Shown here in pieces: positions 23,371 to 34,680 of a stretch of 64,000 nt of DNA (the first letter of the stretch is position 1; the number at the start of each line of letters is the position of its first letter). The stretch comes from Epiperipatus broadwayi (Eukaryota; Onychophora; Udeonychophora; Euonychophora; Peripatidae). The translations under genes were made by a program, and so were the position numbers. The DNA lies in NCBI GenBank assembly GCA_028023455.1, contig JAQFVV010000113.1:1093768-1157767 (forward strand). The letters run 5' to 3'. The notes under the pieces are model-generated. The model made no database searches. It had not been told where the DNA came from and was given only the letters and a program-made list of their open reading frames with translations.

Positions 23371-25625
23371 TACAACATTAGTCAGAATCGTCTATCTCGC
23401 TAACACACTGCAGAATTCCAACCCCACACACGAAACTGAACATTCTAGGAGGGGTTGCCTTCTAGATATACTAAGTTCGAATCTAAAGTCCAAATTTCAC
23501 AGCGCCACATATGTGATAATGCATCTGATGTTACTACTAGTATAACCTTTTACCAGTGCCTGGTGGTCAGGCAAAAACAAAAAACTCTATACTAAGATAA
23601 GTTTGGGTTGCTAATTAACATCTATGGATGTACAAAAGAAATGTAGAAAATATATATATAGACCGAGACAGTGATAGGAATCAATAAAATAAAAGATCAA
23701 AATTAGTTTTAAATGATTTCACAAAGTTTATTTATATAAAAATATATATATAACGCCACTGTCTGCTTATATGAGACATAATTGTTGGCATGACATTCCA
23801 ATAAATTACAAAAAGGTTTTAAAGCAAAATTATATATTCTATCCCTCGGGCTAATAGTATTACGATAATGTGCATAAAGAGATGGGAACATGTGCGAGGT
23901 GATTTGAGTAGTTTACAAGTTTAATAAAATATTTGAAAAATAAGTGTTATAAAATATTTATTGATTTCGAGAATAGCACGGACAAAAGCTTACTAAGCAA
24001 TAAAGTGGGGATGTGATCAAGACATTTATTTGATAATAATAATTAAAGCAGATGGGAGGCCAGTATTGCTAGTAATGAATTTATTAAAGGATGGAGGGTG
24101 TGACACATTTAAGTCACGGATGCTTTGTAAAAATAAATATATAAATAAAACAATAGTGAAATATTTGGAATGACTACGAAGGGCAGCTCACCACTAACCC
24201 ATAGGAAAGTGTTGTCATGAACAGCCAAAACTTAGTGACTAGGTGATGACTGCGTTTAATTCCCAGGTATGACATTTGAGTACACACTCTGCCTGGGAAC
24301 CGCAGGAAGCGAGGAGAATGGACTTGGCCATGTAAAAATCCTTAGAAAAGCAAAACAAAGCGGTCTCAACAACCAATTCATTTACCAGCAATACTAGACT
24401 AGTGTATATAAAACATACTAAGTGGGTTTTACTTGGATTAAGAGAAATGCCCAATCAAGTTCCCAGAAATTGATTTAAAAGGGTCCGCACATTCTCGAAG
24501 TCAATGATGAACTTTGTAATTAAAGTAGAACACAGTATTTAAAATAGGAAAATTCATGCTTGCAGGTTTGAAAAAAAAGCATAGGTTTATTTACGCAATC
24601 ATGCATTTGGAACATTTAAATCATTGACCTTGCACATACTCTCATATTAGGTTAAAATCAACAACATGAAGATTTTAAACTATGTGATTATTATATATAT
24701 TAAAGAAGATTAGAATCACCCTCAAACAAGTGATTTGCAAGATAATAAAATTGGAAATTATTATAAATTTAAAATATGCCTTAATAGTGGCGTCTTACTT
24801 TCAACAAAGGGAATAATTCACTTGGTCAAAGACGATTCTGACACATTATCATAATAAAATAAAAGAAAGCTTAATAAATCGAAAATATTAACCCAAGGAT
24901 AGAGAGCAAAACTGTTGATTATATTAGAGCACATTAAAAGAATACATAATGAAGTTATGTGACATAAAAGAAAAACAATTTAAAATAGCTATAACATGTT
25001 AGTTAGGAATCACAAGAGCTCTTGGGTTAATTTGGGTTACCTCTGAAGAAGCATTTGCAGGTAGATTGATGATCAGCAGGTTTTATATAACTCAGCAGCA
25101 AAATCTTGAATTATTCATATTTTTGGCAGCAGCAGCGGCAGTTCCAGGGTTCCTTACGTGATAGCTTCTGATGGTCTAGAGAAGCAGCTGGCCATTCCTG
25201 AGGGAAATAGCCTTCACACTGGTTCTACTCCAACATGTCAAGGTTAGCAATTTGTGTGATAAACATGGTGAATTAATTTGGAGACGAAAACTCGGCTTCA
25301 AATATAAGTTCACAGGCACGTAGCTAAAATCTCAGGAAAATATATTTTGAAGAATATTTTACTAGAATATCACTCGAATCATTTCATTAGCAACACCAGA
25401 ATAATTTTGGTTAAAAAAATTTTATCAGCAAAAACTAGAATAATTTTGGTTAGACACATTTCATTAGCAAATGACCAGAATGGAGAACAAAAAAAAACCC
25501 TTCCTTTTATAGTGGAATTGAACAATAGAACTGCCCTGGAGCATTACAAAAATATATCGGATTTATCAGCTATAATTAAACCCATCCGAATGTCTAAAAG
25601 AATTTAACAAAATTTTAATTAATTT
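23371..25625. other. Compositionally distinct block, unclassified
   Basis: G+C is higher here than in the flanks. GTCAGAATCGTC (23382-23393) and GACGATTCTGAC (about 24830-24841) are a 12-base inverted pair 1.4 kb apart. A CAG/GCAGCAG-rich stretch lies near 25127-25143, and an imperfect ~40-bp unit (AGAATAATTTTGGTTA) is repeated near 25398-25470. No frame longer than 86 codons and no known domain is visible. It could be the body of a DNA transposon or non-coding exon-like DNA. Confidence 0.3.
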
Positions 25626-26104
25626 CTATTGTTAATTTCCTTGTCGACATTCAAATTACAAACTAGATTTAATTAAAAATTACTTTTACTAATTAAAGAA
25701 AACCTTAAGTGGACATCTGCTGTATTTTTAGATAAGCTTCTATAACATTAAATAATTAAACTATTGTCCCTCATTTATTTTAACAGAAATATTTGGAATG
25801 ACTTTTATTAAATTAAAAGAAAATTATTTTACTTTTTAAATTGCAATATTTGAATCTATTTACTAAATGAATATGAATTTTATTTTAAATCAAAAATATA
25901 TTACGACGGTAATATATTTTTGTAAATAGATTCAAACAAAATAACTTTAATTAACAATTTATAATTTTGATATGTTTTAAAATGCATATCATAGTGTGTG
26001 CACAATTATGACCTATATAACCTACTTTTAAATAAATCTAAATTATGTGAACATATACATAATCTATAATATTTTATTTATTTGGGCATGAATTATACTT
26101 ATAT

Positions 26105-26300
26105 ATAATACGAGCATTGTACTCGTGGTTTAAAATTAGGTGGGATTTTCGGTATATAAACGTATTGCAGACACACTACGATAGACTGGGGTTCAAACTA
26201 AGGTATGAGGGTAGGAAATGGGTGAGAAAAGGTGAAACAAAGATCTGCAAAGCAGACCTTACTGTTTCAATACACATACACTTCATTTTAACTATTATTT
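26105..26300 (+). repeat. Possible SINE-like repeat
   Basis: GGGGTTCAAACTAAGG is a fair B box and GTACTCGTGGTTTAAAATTAGG upstream is a weak A-box candidate. The GGTGAAACAAAGATCTGC stretch that follows is unlike the local DNA. No second copy was found in the window. Confidence 0.3.
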
Positions 26301-26884
26301 ACTACTATTATAATATTGCCAATTTTATAATACATTAAACCAAATAATTATTATTAGCCATGAATCTATAATGTTTTATATTCCTCCATTTTGTAAAAAA
26401 AAATGCTGATTATCATCACTATTTTTGTCTTAAAAAAATCTTAATTTTAGTTGGCAGACACATAAAGGACAAAATATCAGCATTCTTTTTATTGGATAAA
26501 AATAAGTATATTTAATCAACACTCAAATGAGTTAAAAATTGTATGAGCATTGATAATTCTTGCACTAAATTTATAACTAATATGAAAGCAATATATTACC
26601 ATAATAGATCTTTAAAACATTTATTTCACACATAATATAAAATAGTTTTTATAAATAAAAAGCAACACTGTAACTGTTGTATAATCCTTTACAATATTTA
26701 TGATGCTTAATTCTATGATATACTGAAAACCTTATATGGACCACTTAGTAATATCTAGAAGCTTTTTCATTTATATAAAAAATAACTGATATTGTGAATG
26801 TTCTGTAACTTTTTGAAAAGTTATCTTTGATTGCTTGGAAATACTATGATTATCAGAAGATCTTATTCTTTATTATGGAATGAT

Positions 26885-27910
26885 TTTTCTATATCAATTT
26901 CAATGACTTCTGTATTCTAGCTATGCAAATTTTAACTTTCTTCACTTGATTCTCTGCTTTATTGACAGGTTTTGCTTTCTTTTTAATTTTTCTGAAATCT
27001 TTACATGTTGCTACTTCTTCCACAGTCATTTCATCAACTCCACACTTATTTCCAATTTATGAATTTATTGTGATTGCTTCCAGAATTTCTATATTTTAAT
27101 CCCTCCAACAATTTTTACAACTAATATGAAATCTTTATACTTTATTGAATTAATTTGAAGTGTATTTAATTTTTTTCAGTATTTTTTGACATATTAATAA
27201 TTTTCTCTGAAGCTTATATTATTCCATGATTTCTATATCCACATTAATTTTGTTAAGTCTTTATACCAATGTTATATTCATTTGGACATCAACATAAACA
27301 TATTTGTATTTTTAGTAAATTCTACATTCATTTTATATTCAACCATTACAATCCCTATTAATTTTTTTTTTTATTTGCATTATAATGAATAGATACAACA
27401 GCAACTAAAATATCATGGGAATCCTTATATAATGCATTTTGGAAATCTTCTTTAGTATTACATATTTTATTTAAAATGGATTCACTTTCACTATCTGAAG
27501 AGATTGGTGCCAAATCAATTTTATATTCATTTATTACCTTTTCTAATTCCCTTAAACTTTTCTTTCATGTCTTTTTAAAAGACCTTCCTCCTTATTCTGA
27601 ATACATTTTTGTTGTTCTTATTACCATGGCCTCCAAAGTTTTTTTTGGCTCTCTCATATTTCTTTTATACAATCATTTCTCATCCATTTTTATTCTTTCA
27701 TATATTATTCTCCATCTTAGTCTTTTTTCTCTACTTTCTTCCATTATCTGTTTTCATAATTACCACATACTACCATTTCTTTATTTGACTTTTTATTATA
27801 CTAAGTCATTTTCATATCTTCATATATAGATTATCTTGGATATTTTCCATATTAGTAATTTAGATTTTTAATTCATCTACCATATCTGCATTAAGCTCTT
27901 TATATAACTT
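26885..27910 (-). pseudogene. Eroded reading frame with acidic and coiled-coil segments
   Basis: The minus strand shows protein-like stretches separated by stops: a Glu/Lys-rich part around 27700-27550 (RELEKVINEYKI), an uninterrupted frame continuing LAPISSDSESES then NKICNTKEDFQNALYKDS and AVVSIHYNANKK (about 27540-27370), and nearer the 3' end CGVDEMTVEEVATCKDFRKI and KAENQVKKVKI (about 27045-26920). Ser-Asp/Glu runs and lysine-rich helices suggest a retroelement gag-type or ORF1 protein, but no diagnostic motif is present and the family is not recognised. Confidence 0.35.
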
Positions 27911-28079
27911 CATACTAATAGAAAAGTACACTAATTTCACTCTACAAGAGTAGAATAGATCCTATCATGGCAATAAAAATTAATAATGATAAATATTTAC
28001 TACATAAGATATTGAAGAAAATACAGAAAGATTCTATTAGAAGATGTTACATTAAGTGTAAAATATTTATTGATTAGAG

Positions 28080-28386
28080 CAGCGGTCCCCAACCTTTTTG
28101 CACTTAAGAGCACATTCTATAATACCGGCCAGGTGGTGGGCACCATTTATTTTTTCAATGTAAATTTATAGTTGGATTTTGTTAATGATAGACTCTTTTA
28201 CACTATAAAAGTATAGTATGACCTACAATTTGATTACAATATAATACAATAATTTATATAAAGTCTTAAAAATTAAATTTATTGAAACAGATAAATAATT
28301 TTTTATCATGTTCGTATAGTGGCGGACACACGTAAAACGGTCTGAGGATACCATGGTGCCCCCAGGCATAGGGTTGGAGACCCCTG
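28080..28386. mobile_element. hAT-type MITE (Charlie-like termini)
   Basis: Terminal inverted repeats CAGCGGTCCCCAACC at the left and GGTTGGAGACCCCTG at the right match at 13 of 15 positions. The left end continues TTTTTGCAC, as in Charlie-type hAT elements of vertebrates and other animals. The 307-bp body has no transposase. Flanking octamers GATTAGAG and ACTTAAAG agree at 5 of 8, consistent with an old 8-bp duplication. Subterminal CCATGGTGCCC and GGCACCAT words lie inside both ends. Confidence 0.85.
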
Positions 28387-28744
28387 ACTTAAAGATTGTA
28401 CTTTGACAGAGGAAAATATATATTATAAAGTATTGCATAGGAATGAGTGAAGTTTTTCCTCTTCCTAGTTTATTCATTTATTTTATAGTAATGCATTTTA
28501 TTATCTTGAAATTTCCTTTTATTTTAATGCATCTCTATCTAATAAAAGTTAAAGTAACTAACCACCCACTGAGCTTAACTGTATATAATATTAATAGCAT
28601 TCATTCCACTCTCTCTCTTAAAATTAGCTATGTTTATGTTTGCAATTTAGCATTCTCATCATCATTCATTCTTTATTTAGGTTAGAGTATAAAACCATCA
28701 AAATATCATATCGTCACCATTTCATATACTTACACATGCTGTTA

Positions 28745-28892
28745 GTAAGAGTACCAAACTCTCCATAATGTAGTGCCATCAAGTGCCAAGCTTTTGTAAT
28801 CAATAGATGCAAGAGAGTTTATGGATAAAATCTTTATCTTGTGGCTACTCATCCAAGAAACCCAAACTAGTTTCTAGCTTGTGACTAGGTGC
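28745..28892 (-). repeat. Hammerhead-type repeat, 5'-truncated copy
   Basis: On the minus strand it contains AAGCTAGAAACTAG, the second half of the hammerhead core, then GATGAGTAG and the conserved 3' blocks ending GGAGAGTTTGG. The CTGATGA half is lost at the junction with the head-to-head copy that follows. Confidence 0.7.
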
Positions 28893-29065
28893 AGTGCTCT
28901 CAAATCTAGGGTTCCTCACAGATGAAGGCATCAAACTAAAAACTAGTTTGTGGATGTTGGGTGAGTAGGAAGTAGATAGGGATTTTATGCACAAATCTTC
29001 CTGGATCCATTGATTATGAAGGCTTGCACTTGGTGGCATTGCTATATGGAGAGGTTGGTACTCGT
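28893..29065 (+). repeat. Hammerhead-type repeat with mutated core
   Basis: Same family as 3020-3235. The core reads CAGATGA instead of CTGATGA and AAAA instead of GAAA, while stem I positions partly persist. Both changes hit invariant catalytic bases, so self-cleavage is not expected. It is arranged head-to-head with the preceding copy. Confidence 0.75.
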
Positions 29066-29992
29066 GTGAGCATATGTAATGGTGATCATGTGGTGTTTTG
29101 ATTATTTATTTTTCTCGATATTATTTTCCCTATTTGTTTATTATTTGGAATATTTATTTCACTTCATCCATTTCTACATACATCTCATCTTTGTTTTTAT
29201 GAGCACAGTAAATTTGTTTACCAAAATGTCTAATACGTTGTTCCCCTTTAGCAGTTCGGGTTAAAGTACCGTTGCAATTTATAAATCATGATGAAGTACT
29301 GGGTTCCAAGACCAACACCTATATTACTTCATAAATACTTTAATAATGTATATCTTTCATTTACCCTGTTCTCCTAAAGTTATTCTTATTTTTTATTCAT
29401 TCTTTCTTTCCTTATTACTCCTACTTTTTGTTTTCATTTTTTCTTTTTGTGGTTCATTAATATTGTTAGCTATTGAACTACCTTTCCTACAGCAAATATA
29501 TACAGAACGTGTATATGCATCTGTTATATAATGATTATAAAGTATTGCCACTGTAGATTATTCATCACCTTTCATATACTAAATAGCCATTTCATGTAAT
29601 AATCTATTTGTTACTTACCTATAACTTTATATTGCTCATCATTTTATGTAATGGCTTATACTCAAAACTCACGATTGGCTACACATTGATGTATTATTTT
29701 ATTTAAAAGTCTGTAACAATTTAATAATTTGAAAAATTTTAGGAAAACATACTTAATATTCATCATATTGGTAATTCTGGGTTTATGTAATACTATTTCT
29801 GACTAAAAGCATTATCATCATTATTGATTTTTTTCTATCAGAGAGAATGACATGTTACACTGTACTGACTATTGTTTACAAGCATATATTGGACATAGTG
29901 GTCCCATTCAGACTCCAGGATATGACTCATAGCATGAATTAATCTCTCAAATGATTATCAAGATATACAAATAAGATTATATGTAATATATA
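29066..29992. other. AT-rich DNA, nothing recognised
   Basis: Short T-rich frames only; no motif or repeat was recognised. Confidence 0.4.
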
Positions 29993-30210
29993 GGGTATAT
30001 GAGCGCAGACTTTCACATGACCCACCACTATCCACACTATCTTAATATACATATCTGAGCACTTGTAGCATATATGTGTGGAGATGGTAATCTGGACCAA
30101 CTGATGATTGCTGGTTTTATCTTTTCAACATATATGCGTTCAAGTGTATCAGTGTTATGAGACAGTGTGGATAGTGGTGGGTCATGTGACAGTCTGTGCT
30201 CATATACCCT
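29993..30210. mobile_element. Terminal-inverted-repeat element family C, short copy
   Basis: The ends GGGTATATGAGCGCAGACT and AGTCTGTGCTCATATACCC are inverted repeats that extend about 50 bp through CACATGACCCACCACTATCC. The interior contains TCTGGACCAACTGATGATTG, shared with the copies at 38.05-38.42 and 42.09-42.42 kb. A (CAT)n run follows directly. No frame is present. Confidence 0.75.
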
Positions 30211-30487
30211 GTGATCATCATCATCATCATCAACCATCATCAATCCACTGCATATTAAATTATATTACATATTAATATTACATATTATATTACATATTAA
30301 ATAAGATTATAGAAGAAAAAACCTCACTAATAAACTCATATATAACAATATTAAATTAACAGAGAAATAATGGATTTTTAAAAATAAATATAATCAATAT
30401 GTTTTTTTAAGATAAATAGAAAATTATTCAGAATAAAAACATTATTTAGTAATATTACAGAAAAATAAATATGGGCTATCATAGTTT

Positions 30488-31350
30488 CAATAAATATATT
30501 CACATCAATATTTTGTGGATTAAAATGGGAAACTAAAGGAATGAAAGTAAATGGAGAGTATTTAAGTCATTTAGATTTCGCAGATGATGTAGTTGTTTTT
30601 GCAAATAATGCTTCAGAGCTGCAGGAAATGTTGCAGGAGTTAGCAGAGATGAAAGTAGGACTAAAGATAAATGTTAAAAAGACTAAAGTAATGTTTAATC
30701 GATTTGCTCAAAATATGAAAATAAAGATTGATTATGAAGAATTAGAAGAAGTTAACAGTTACAAATACCTTGGTCAGATTATTAATACAGATGGAAACAT
30801 AATGGAGGAAATTAATCATAGAATTAAACTTGGTTGGAGTGCTTTTGGTAGAAATAACTTGATACTAAAAGGAAATATGCCTATGTGTTTGAAAAGGATG
30901 GTTTTTAACAAATGTGTTTTACCAGTTTTTACTTATGGATCTGAGACTTGGACACTTAATGGAAGAGCAATACAGAGACTTCAGACCACTCAAAGGAGTA
31001 TGGAGAGATGTATGTTGGGAGTAACTAGAAGAGATCGAAAACGCAATGTATGGGTAAGACAACAAACAGGTGTTACTGACCTTATTGAAAAAATTAAAAG
31101 ATTGAAATGGAGTTGGGCTGGACATATTGCTAGAAGAGATGATAATAGATGGACAATTGAAATTTTAAACTGGATTCCAAGAGATTGTAAAAGACCCAGA
31201 AAGAGACCACATGTGAGATGGATGGATGAAATAAGAAAATGTTTAGGGGTGTTGTGGAGAAGAGAAGCTAAAGATCGGAGAAGATGGATTAAACTTGGAG
31301 AGACCTTCATCCTGCAGTGGATTGATAATGATTGATGATGATGATATCAA
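30488..31350 (+). pseudogene. RTE-type LINE, 3' part of the reverse transcriptase ORF (5'-truncated)
   Basis: An open frame of 264 codons from 30541 to the stop at 31335, with in-frame coding sequence upstream (IFCGLKWETKG), so the ATG is internal. The RT catalytic box is in SHLDFADDVVVF (residues 9-20 of this piece), followed by the thumb (YKYLGQIINTDG) and the RTE/BovB-type C-terminus: TYGSETWTLN, MERCMLGVTRRDRKRN, WAGHIARRDD-RWT and the KRPHVRWMDEI motif. The stop is followed at once by GATGATGATGATATC, the short GAT-rich tail typical of RTE elements. There is no stop or shift inside, so insertion was recent, but the endonuclease and most of the polymerase are absent. Confidence 0.9.
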
Positions 31351-31474
31351 TAAAATCGTTTTTCACTTATCAGAATGATGATTTCTCAAATAATATAAAC
31401 TTGTTAGATACCAAAATTGGAATGGAATAAAAATCCTTATGCTGCTCTTCCACAAAATAATAATCAAATAATAA

Positions 31475-31795
31475 TAATAATACTTTACAACAGCTATATA
31501 ATCAAATAATAATTTTATACATAAAAAGCTTTTTTCAGCATCTGCTTTGGTGCCCTTTTCAAATGTTACTAATCTATTTAATGTTAATGAATAAAGTCAT
31601 CCAGTGTCCAATAATGGAATTAAAGCAAACAATAATAATATAAATAATTAAAACAAATCAAAACCCTCATATATAAACTCAATAATTACAAAAACAATTA
31701 ATTATATCATAACAATGTGTTAAACAACATTACATGCATTTTTTATACAATTATATCAGTTATAAAATTTTCCATTCATTTTTAACCTTTTCCAT
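31475..31795. repeat. Left outer inverted arm around the Penelope-like element
   Basis: This stretch is the inverted counterpart of 34085-34430: shared words are AAAGCTTTTTTCAGCA, AATGTTACTAATCTATTTAA and CTCATATATAAACTCAATAA in opposite orientation. Such duplicated, inverted flanks are common for Penelope-like elements, which often insert as partial inverted dimers. Confidence 0.75.
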
Positions 31796-31807
31796 GATGA
31801 AAATTCC

Positions 31808-32757
31808 AGTTGGCTGAGTGAGGTAAAACTCTAAACTTTTGATTGGTCAATTACAGAATCAACAGCAAAAATATATTCATCTTTTAATATTATATTCATT
31901 TTAGTTTCATTTGTAAAAAGTATATTAATAATTTGTCCGGTTATGAAAGTAAATGAAAGTTTTTTTAAAAGTAAATTTTTATTTATAATTATAAAAATAT
32001 CCGATAGCGGAAAAAATAAAAAATAAATCTTAGCAAATTATAAGGTGATGCGATTTACATTATTATAAAAGTTAAGATTTTTTTAGTAAAATCTTACCAT
32101 ATTTCTAAAAATAATTATATTTTCAGCATATTTTACCAAAATACATTATAATATGTAAATAAATGCCAGAAAAATATTCTAAAATATTAATTTTTGTTAG
32201 AAAATCAAATAAACAGCTTGGGGCAATCTAAACTTTTGGCAGATATCAAAATTGTTGCTATTCACTGATTTCTTTTTTAATTTATGTTCATGTAAAAGTA
32301 TATAATTTTTTAATAAAATGTTACTACTTTTGTAAAATAACTATATTTTCAGCACATTTTATGAAAATAATTTATAATATGTACAAATAATAATAATAAA
32401 AACACTCTAAAACATAATTTTCACTTTCAGTAGTGAAAATTATTTATCAGTGGTCTTTTTTTGACCTAATAATCATCAGCCAATCGAAAATTATTTATCG
32501 GCAGTCTTTTTTTGACTAAATAATCATCAGCCAATCAGCATTGAGAATGGCTGGCCTCCTTCTTTTGTTAGACTTAAAACCTCCCTATTATTGATTTTTT
32601 ATTTGTAAAATAATTCAAGAGAGGGCAGCATCTTACAAGACTTTTTCTAAGCTTTCAAACAAATGTAAAATCATCACCGTAGCTAAAAAAATGACCAATT
32701 TCAAGAGACCTAAAGTCGTTGACATAGATGAGCATCCAAAGCTCAGGAAGTGTTAAT
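31808..32757 (+). repeat. Dispersed repeat family B, copy 3
   Basis: Begins with CTAAACTTTTGATTGGTCAA as in the other copies, has two internal ~200-bp units (about 32053-32240 and 32260-32450), a local duplication of AAAATTATTTATC(A/G)G plus ATAATCATCAGCCAATC, and the 3' section GAGGGCAGCATCTTAC to GGAAGTGTTAATC. It sits within the left arm of the Penelope-like insertion, separating its outer and inner parts, so it was probably inserted later. Confidence 0.7.
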
Positions 32758-32789
32758 CAACCAATTATTAACCAAACTTATAGAAGTCT

Positions 32790-32930
32790 TATAAATATTC
32801 ATACAAATAGTGAAATTATTTTTAATATATGTTTCATATATTTGCCTTCTTTTTGGATCTTTGATGAAATTTAAATATTTAATACTTTTTGTAGCATCTA
32901 ATTCTATGGACATATTTCAAATAGTTAATA
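32790..32930 (-). repeat. Inner inverted arm of the Penelope-like insertion (truncated minus-strand copy)
   Basis: The inverted counterpart of 33745-33880: GATCTTTGATGAAATTTAAA and TTTTTGTAGCATCTA mirror the sequence just after the plus-strand frame. This is the 3' end of a second, minus-strand copy that is head-to-head with the plus-strand one. Confidence 0.7.
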
Positions 32931-32940
32931 TTGTAAATTA

Positions 32941-33746
32941 AAAAAAGGCTAATTAGTCAAGAAATAATACATTATTCTAGATATGTTGATGATATTTTAA
33001 TTATTGGTAATAAAAGAGTAATGAATAATATTTATAATGAGTTTAATAATAATATATATAAAATCAAATTTACTAAAATAGAATTTGAAGATATTATGAT
33101 TAAATATTTAGATATAGAAATTAATATAGATAACGATAATAAAATTACTTTAAAACATTTTATTAAAGAACATAAATTAAAAAAAATTATTTATATAGAT
33201 TCACAACAAGCATGGGTACAAAAATTAGTAGTAATTAAAAATTTTAAATATAGGAATGATAAATATAATATAGATAAAAGTGTGGCTCAATTGCAAAAGA
33301 ATCAATTTATTAAATCATATAAAGATTATGAATATAATCCTAAAACTATTAGCAATATATTTTTTACTTCTAAAAAATCTATAGTAGATGATAAAATTTT
33401 TGAGAATAATAATGGTATTGATAATGGTAATAATGAATCAGGTAAGAAATGGATTAAACTTTCATATTATCCTAGGATTTATAATACTTTAATGTATAAC
33501 AAAAATTATATTGATAAGAATATAAATATTGTCTGGCCAAATAGTAAAATTATTGATCAATTAATAGGTAATTATAGGTTAAGGAATGATGTACAGTACT
33601 GAAAAGAAATTGTATATAAAATTACATGCGAAATTTGTAAAATGGTTTACTTTGGGCATACTGGAAAACAATTAGAGGTAAGAGTCAAAGAACATAACAA
33701 TGCCATTAAAAGAAGAGATGATAAGTCTGAATTATATATTCCATAG
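32941..33746 (+). pseudogene. Penelope-like element: RT 3' part and GIY-YIG endonuclease
   Basis: Coding character begins before the ATG at 33021: the in-frame stretch HYSRYVDDILIIGNKRV holds the reverse transcriptase catalytic box YVDD. The frame then runs 193 codons to TGA at 33600-33602, and continues in the same frame for 47 codons with a GIY-YIG-like domain: VYKITCEICK, VYFGHTGKQL and RVKEHNNAIKRR, then TAG. Penelope-like elements pair an RT related to telomerase with this endonuclease. Two oddities: an in-frame TGA splits RT from endonuclease, and the YIG motif reads YFG. The 5' part of the RT is missing, so the copy is dead or truncated. Confidence 0.85.
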
Positions 33747-33914
33747 AATAGATGCTACAAAAAGTATTAAATATTTAAATTTCATCAAAGATCCAAAAAG
33801 GAAGCAAATATATAAAACATTATATTAAAAATAATTTGACCAATTGTATGAATATTTATAAGACAATAAACATCACATGACCATCACCTCTTATGCTTGT
33901 GTATAACTGTTGTT

Positions 33915-34075
33915 AAAACAGGCAAAACTCACTATATATATATATATATTGCCAAACACAGCAAGCTAGAGTAATCAATGGATGCCAGAAGGCTTGTGCA
34001 TAAAATGCCAATTCATCCAATATCTCCAGACAAGTTTCTGGCTTATAAGACTTCTACAAATTTGGTTTAATAATT
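33915..34075 (-). repeat. Hammerhead-type repeat, partial copy
   Basis: Minus strand: AAGCCAGAAACTTGTCTGG, then GATATTGGATGA and the conserved ATTTTATGCACAAGCCTTCTGG, CATTGATTACTC and GAGTTTTGCCTG blocks. The GAAA and cleavage-site half is kept; CTGATGA has been lost. A (TA)n tract at about 33932-33950 interrupts it. Confidence 0.7.
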
Positions 34076-34084
34076 AGTTGATTT

Positions 34085-34430
34085 AAAATGAATGGAAAAT
34101 TATATAAGGTGATATATATATAATTGTATAAAAAAATGCATGTAATTTTATTTAACACATTGTTATGATATAATCAATTATTTTGTAATTATTGAGTTTA
34201 TATATGAGGGTTTTGATTTGTTTTAATTATTTATATTATTAATGTTGGTTTTAATAACATTATTGGACACTGGATTGCTTTATGTCAGGTGATTAATTAA
34301 CATTAAATAGATTAGTAACATTTGGAAAAGGCACCAAAGCGGGTGCTGAAAAAAGCTTTTTCTGTATAAAATTATTATTAGATTACATAGATGTTGTAAA
34401 GAATTATTATTATTTTTTGATTATTACTTG
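34085..34430. repeat. Right outer inverted arm around the Penelope-like element
   Basis: Inverted partner of 31475-31795 (see that entry); it includes AAATAGATTAGTAACATTTG and GCTGAAAAAAGCTTTTTCTG. Confidence 0.75.
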
Positions 34431-34598
34431 TTAGATAATATTAGCAATAGTCTAACACATTGCATTCGACAAGTATATAATTAATTAAATATATATGCGA
34501 GTATTTAAAATGATTTAAATATTTTTTGCTATTTAATATATATAATAAATCTTACAATTTTGTTTATGGCAAAAGCTATAATAGTTCTACTTAATCTT

Positions 34599-34680
34599 AA
34601 AACAAATATTTTAGACTCCAATTTTTTTGTTTTCTTAAAACAAATATTTTATAGACTCCAATTTTTTTGTTTATTTCATT
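34599..34680 (+). repeat. Tandem duplication of ~40 bp
   Basis: CTTAAAACAAATATTTTAGACTCCAA... is repeated immediately with a 2-base insertion (TATAGACTCC). Confidence 0.7.

Noticed and set aside
27476-27829. A 117-codon plus-strand frame with hydrophobic segments resembling a membrane protein
   Set aside because: It is antisense to the protein-like remnants on the minus strand; T-rich sequence gives Phe/Leu/Ile-rich translations by composition.
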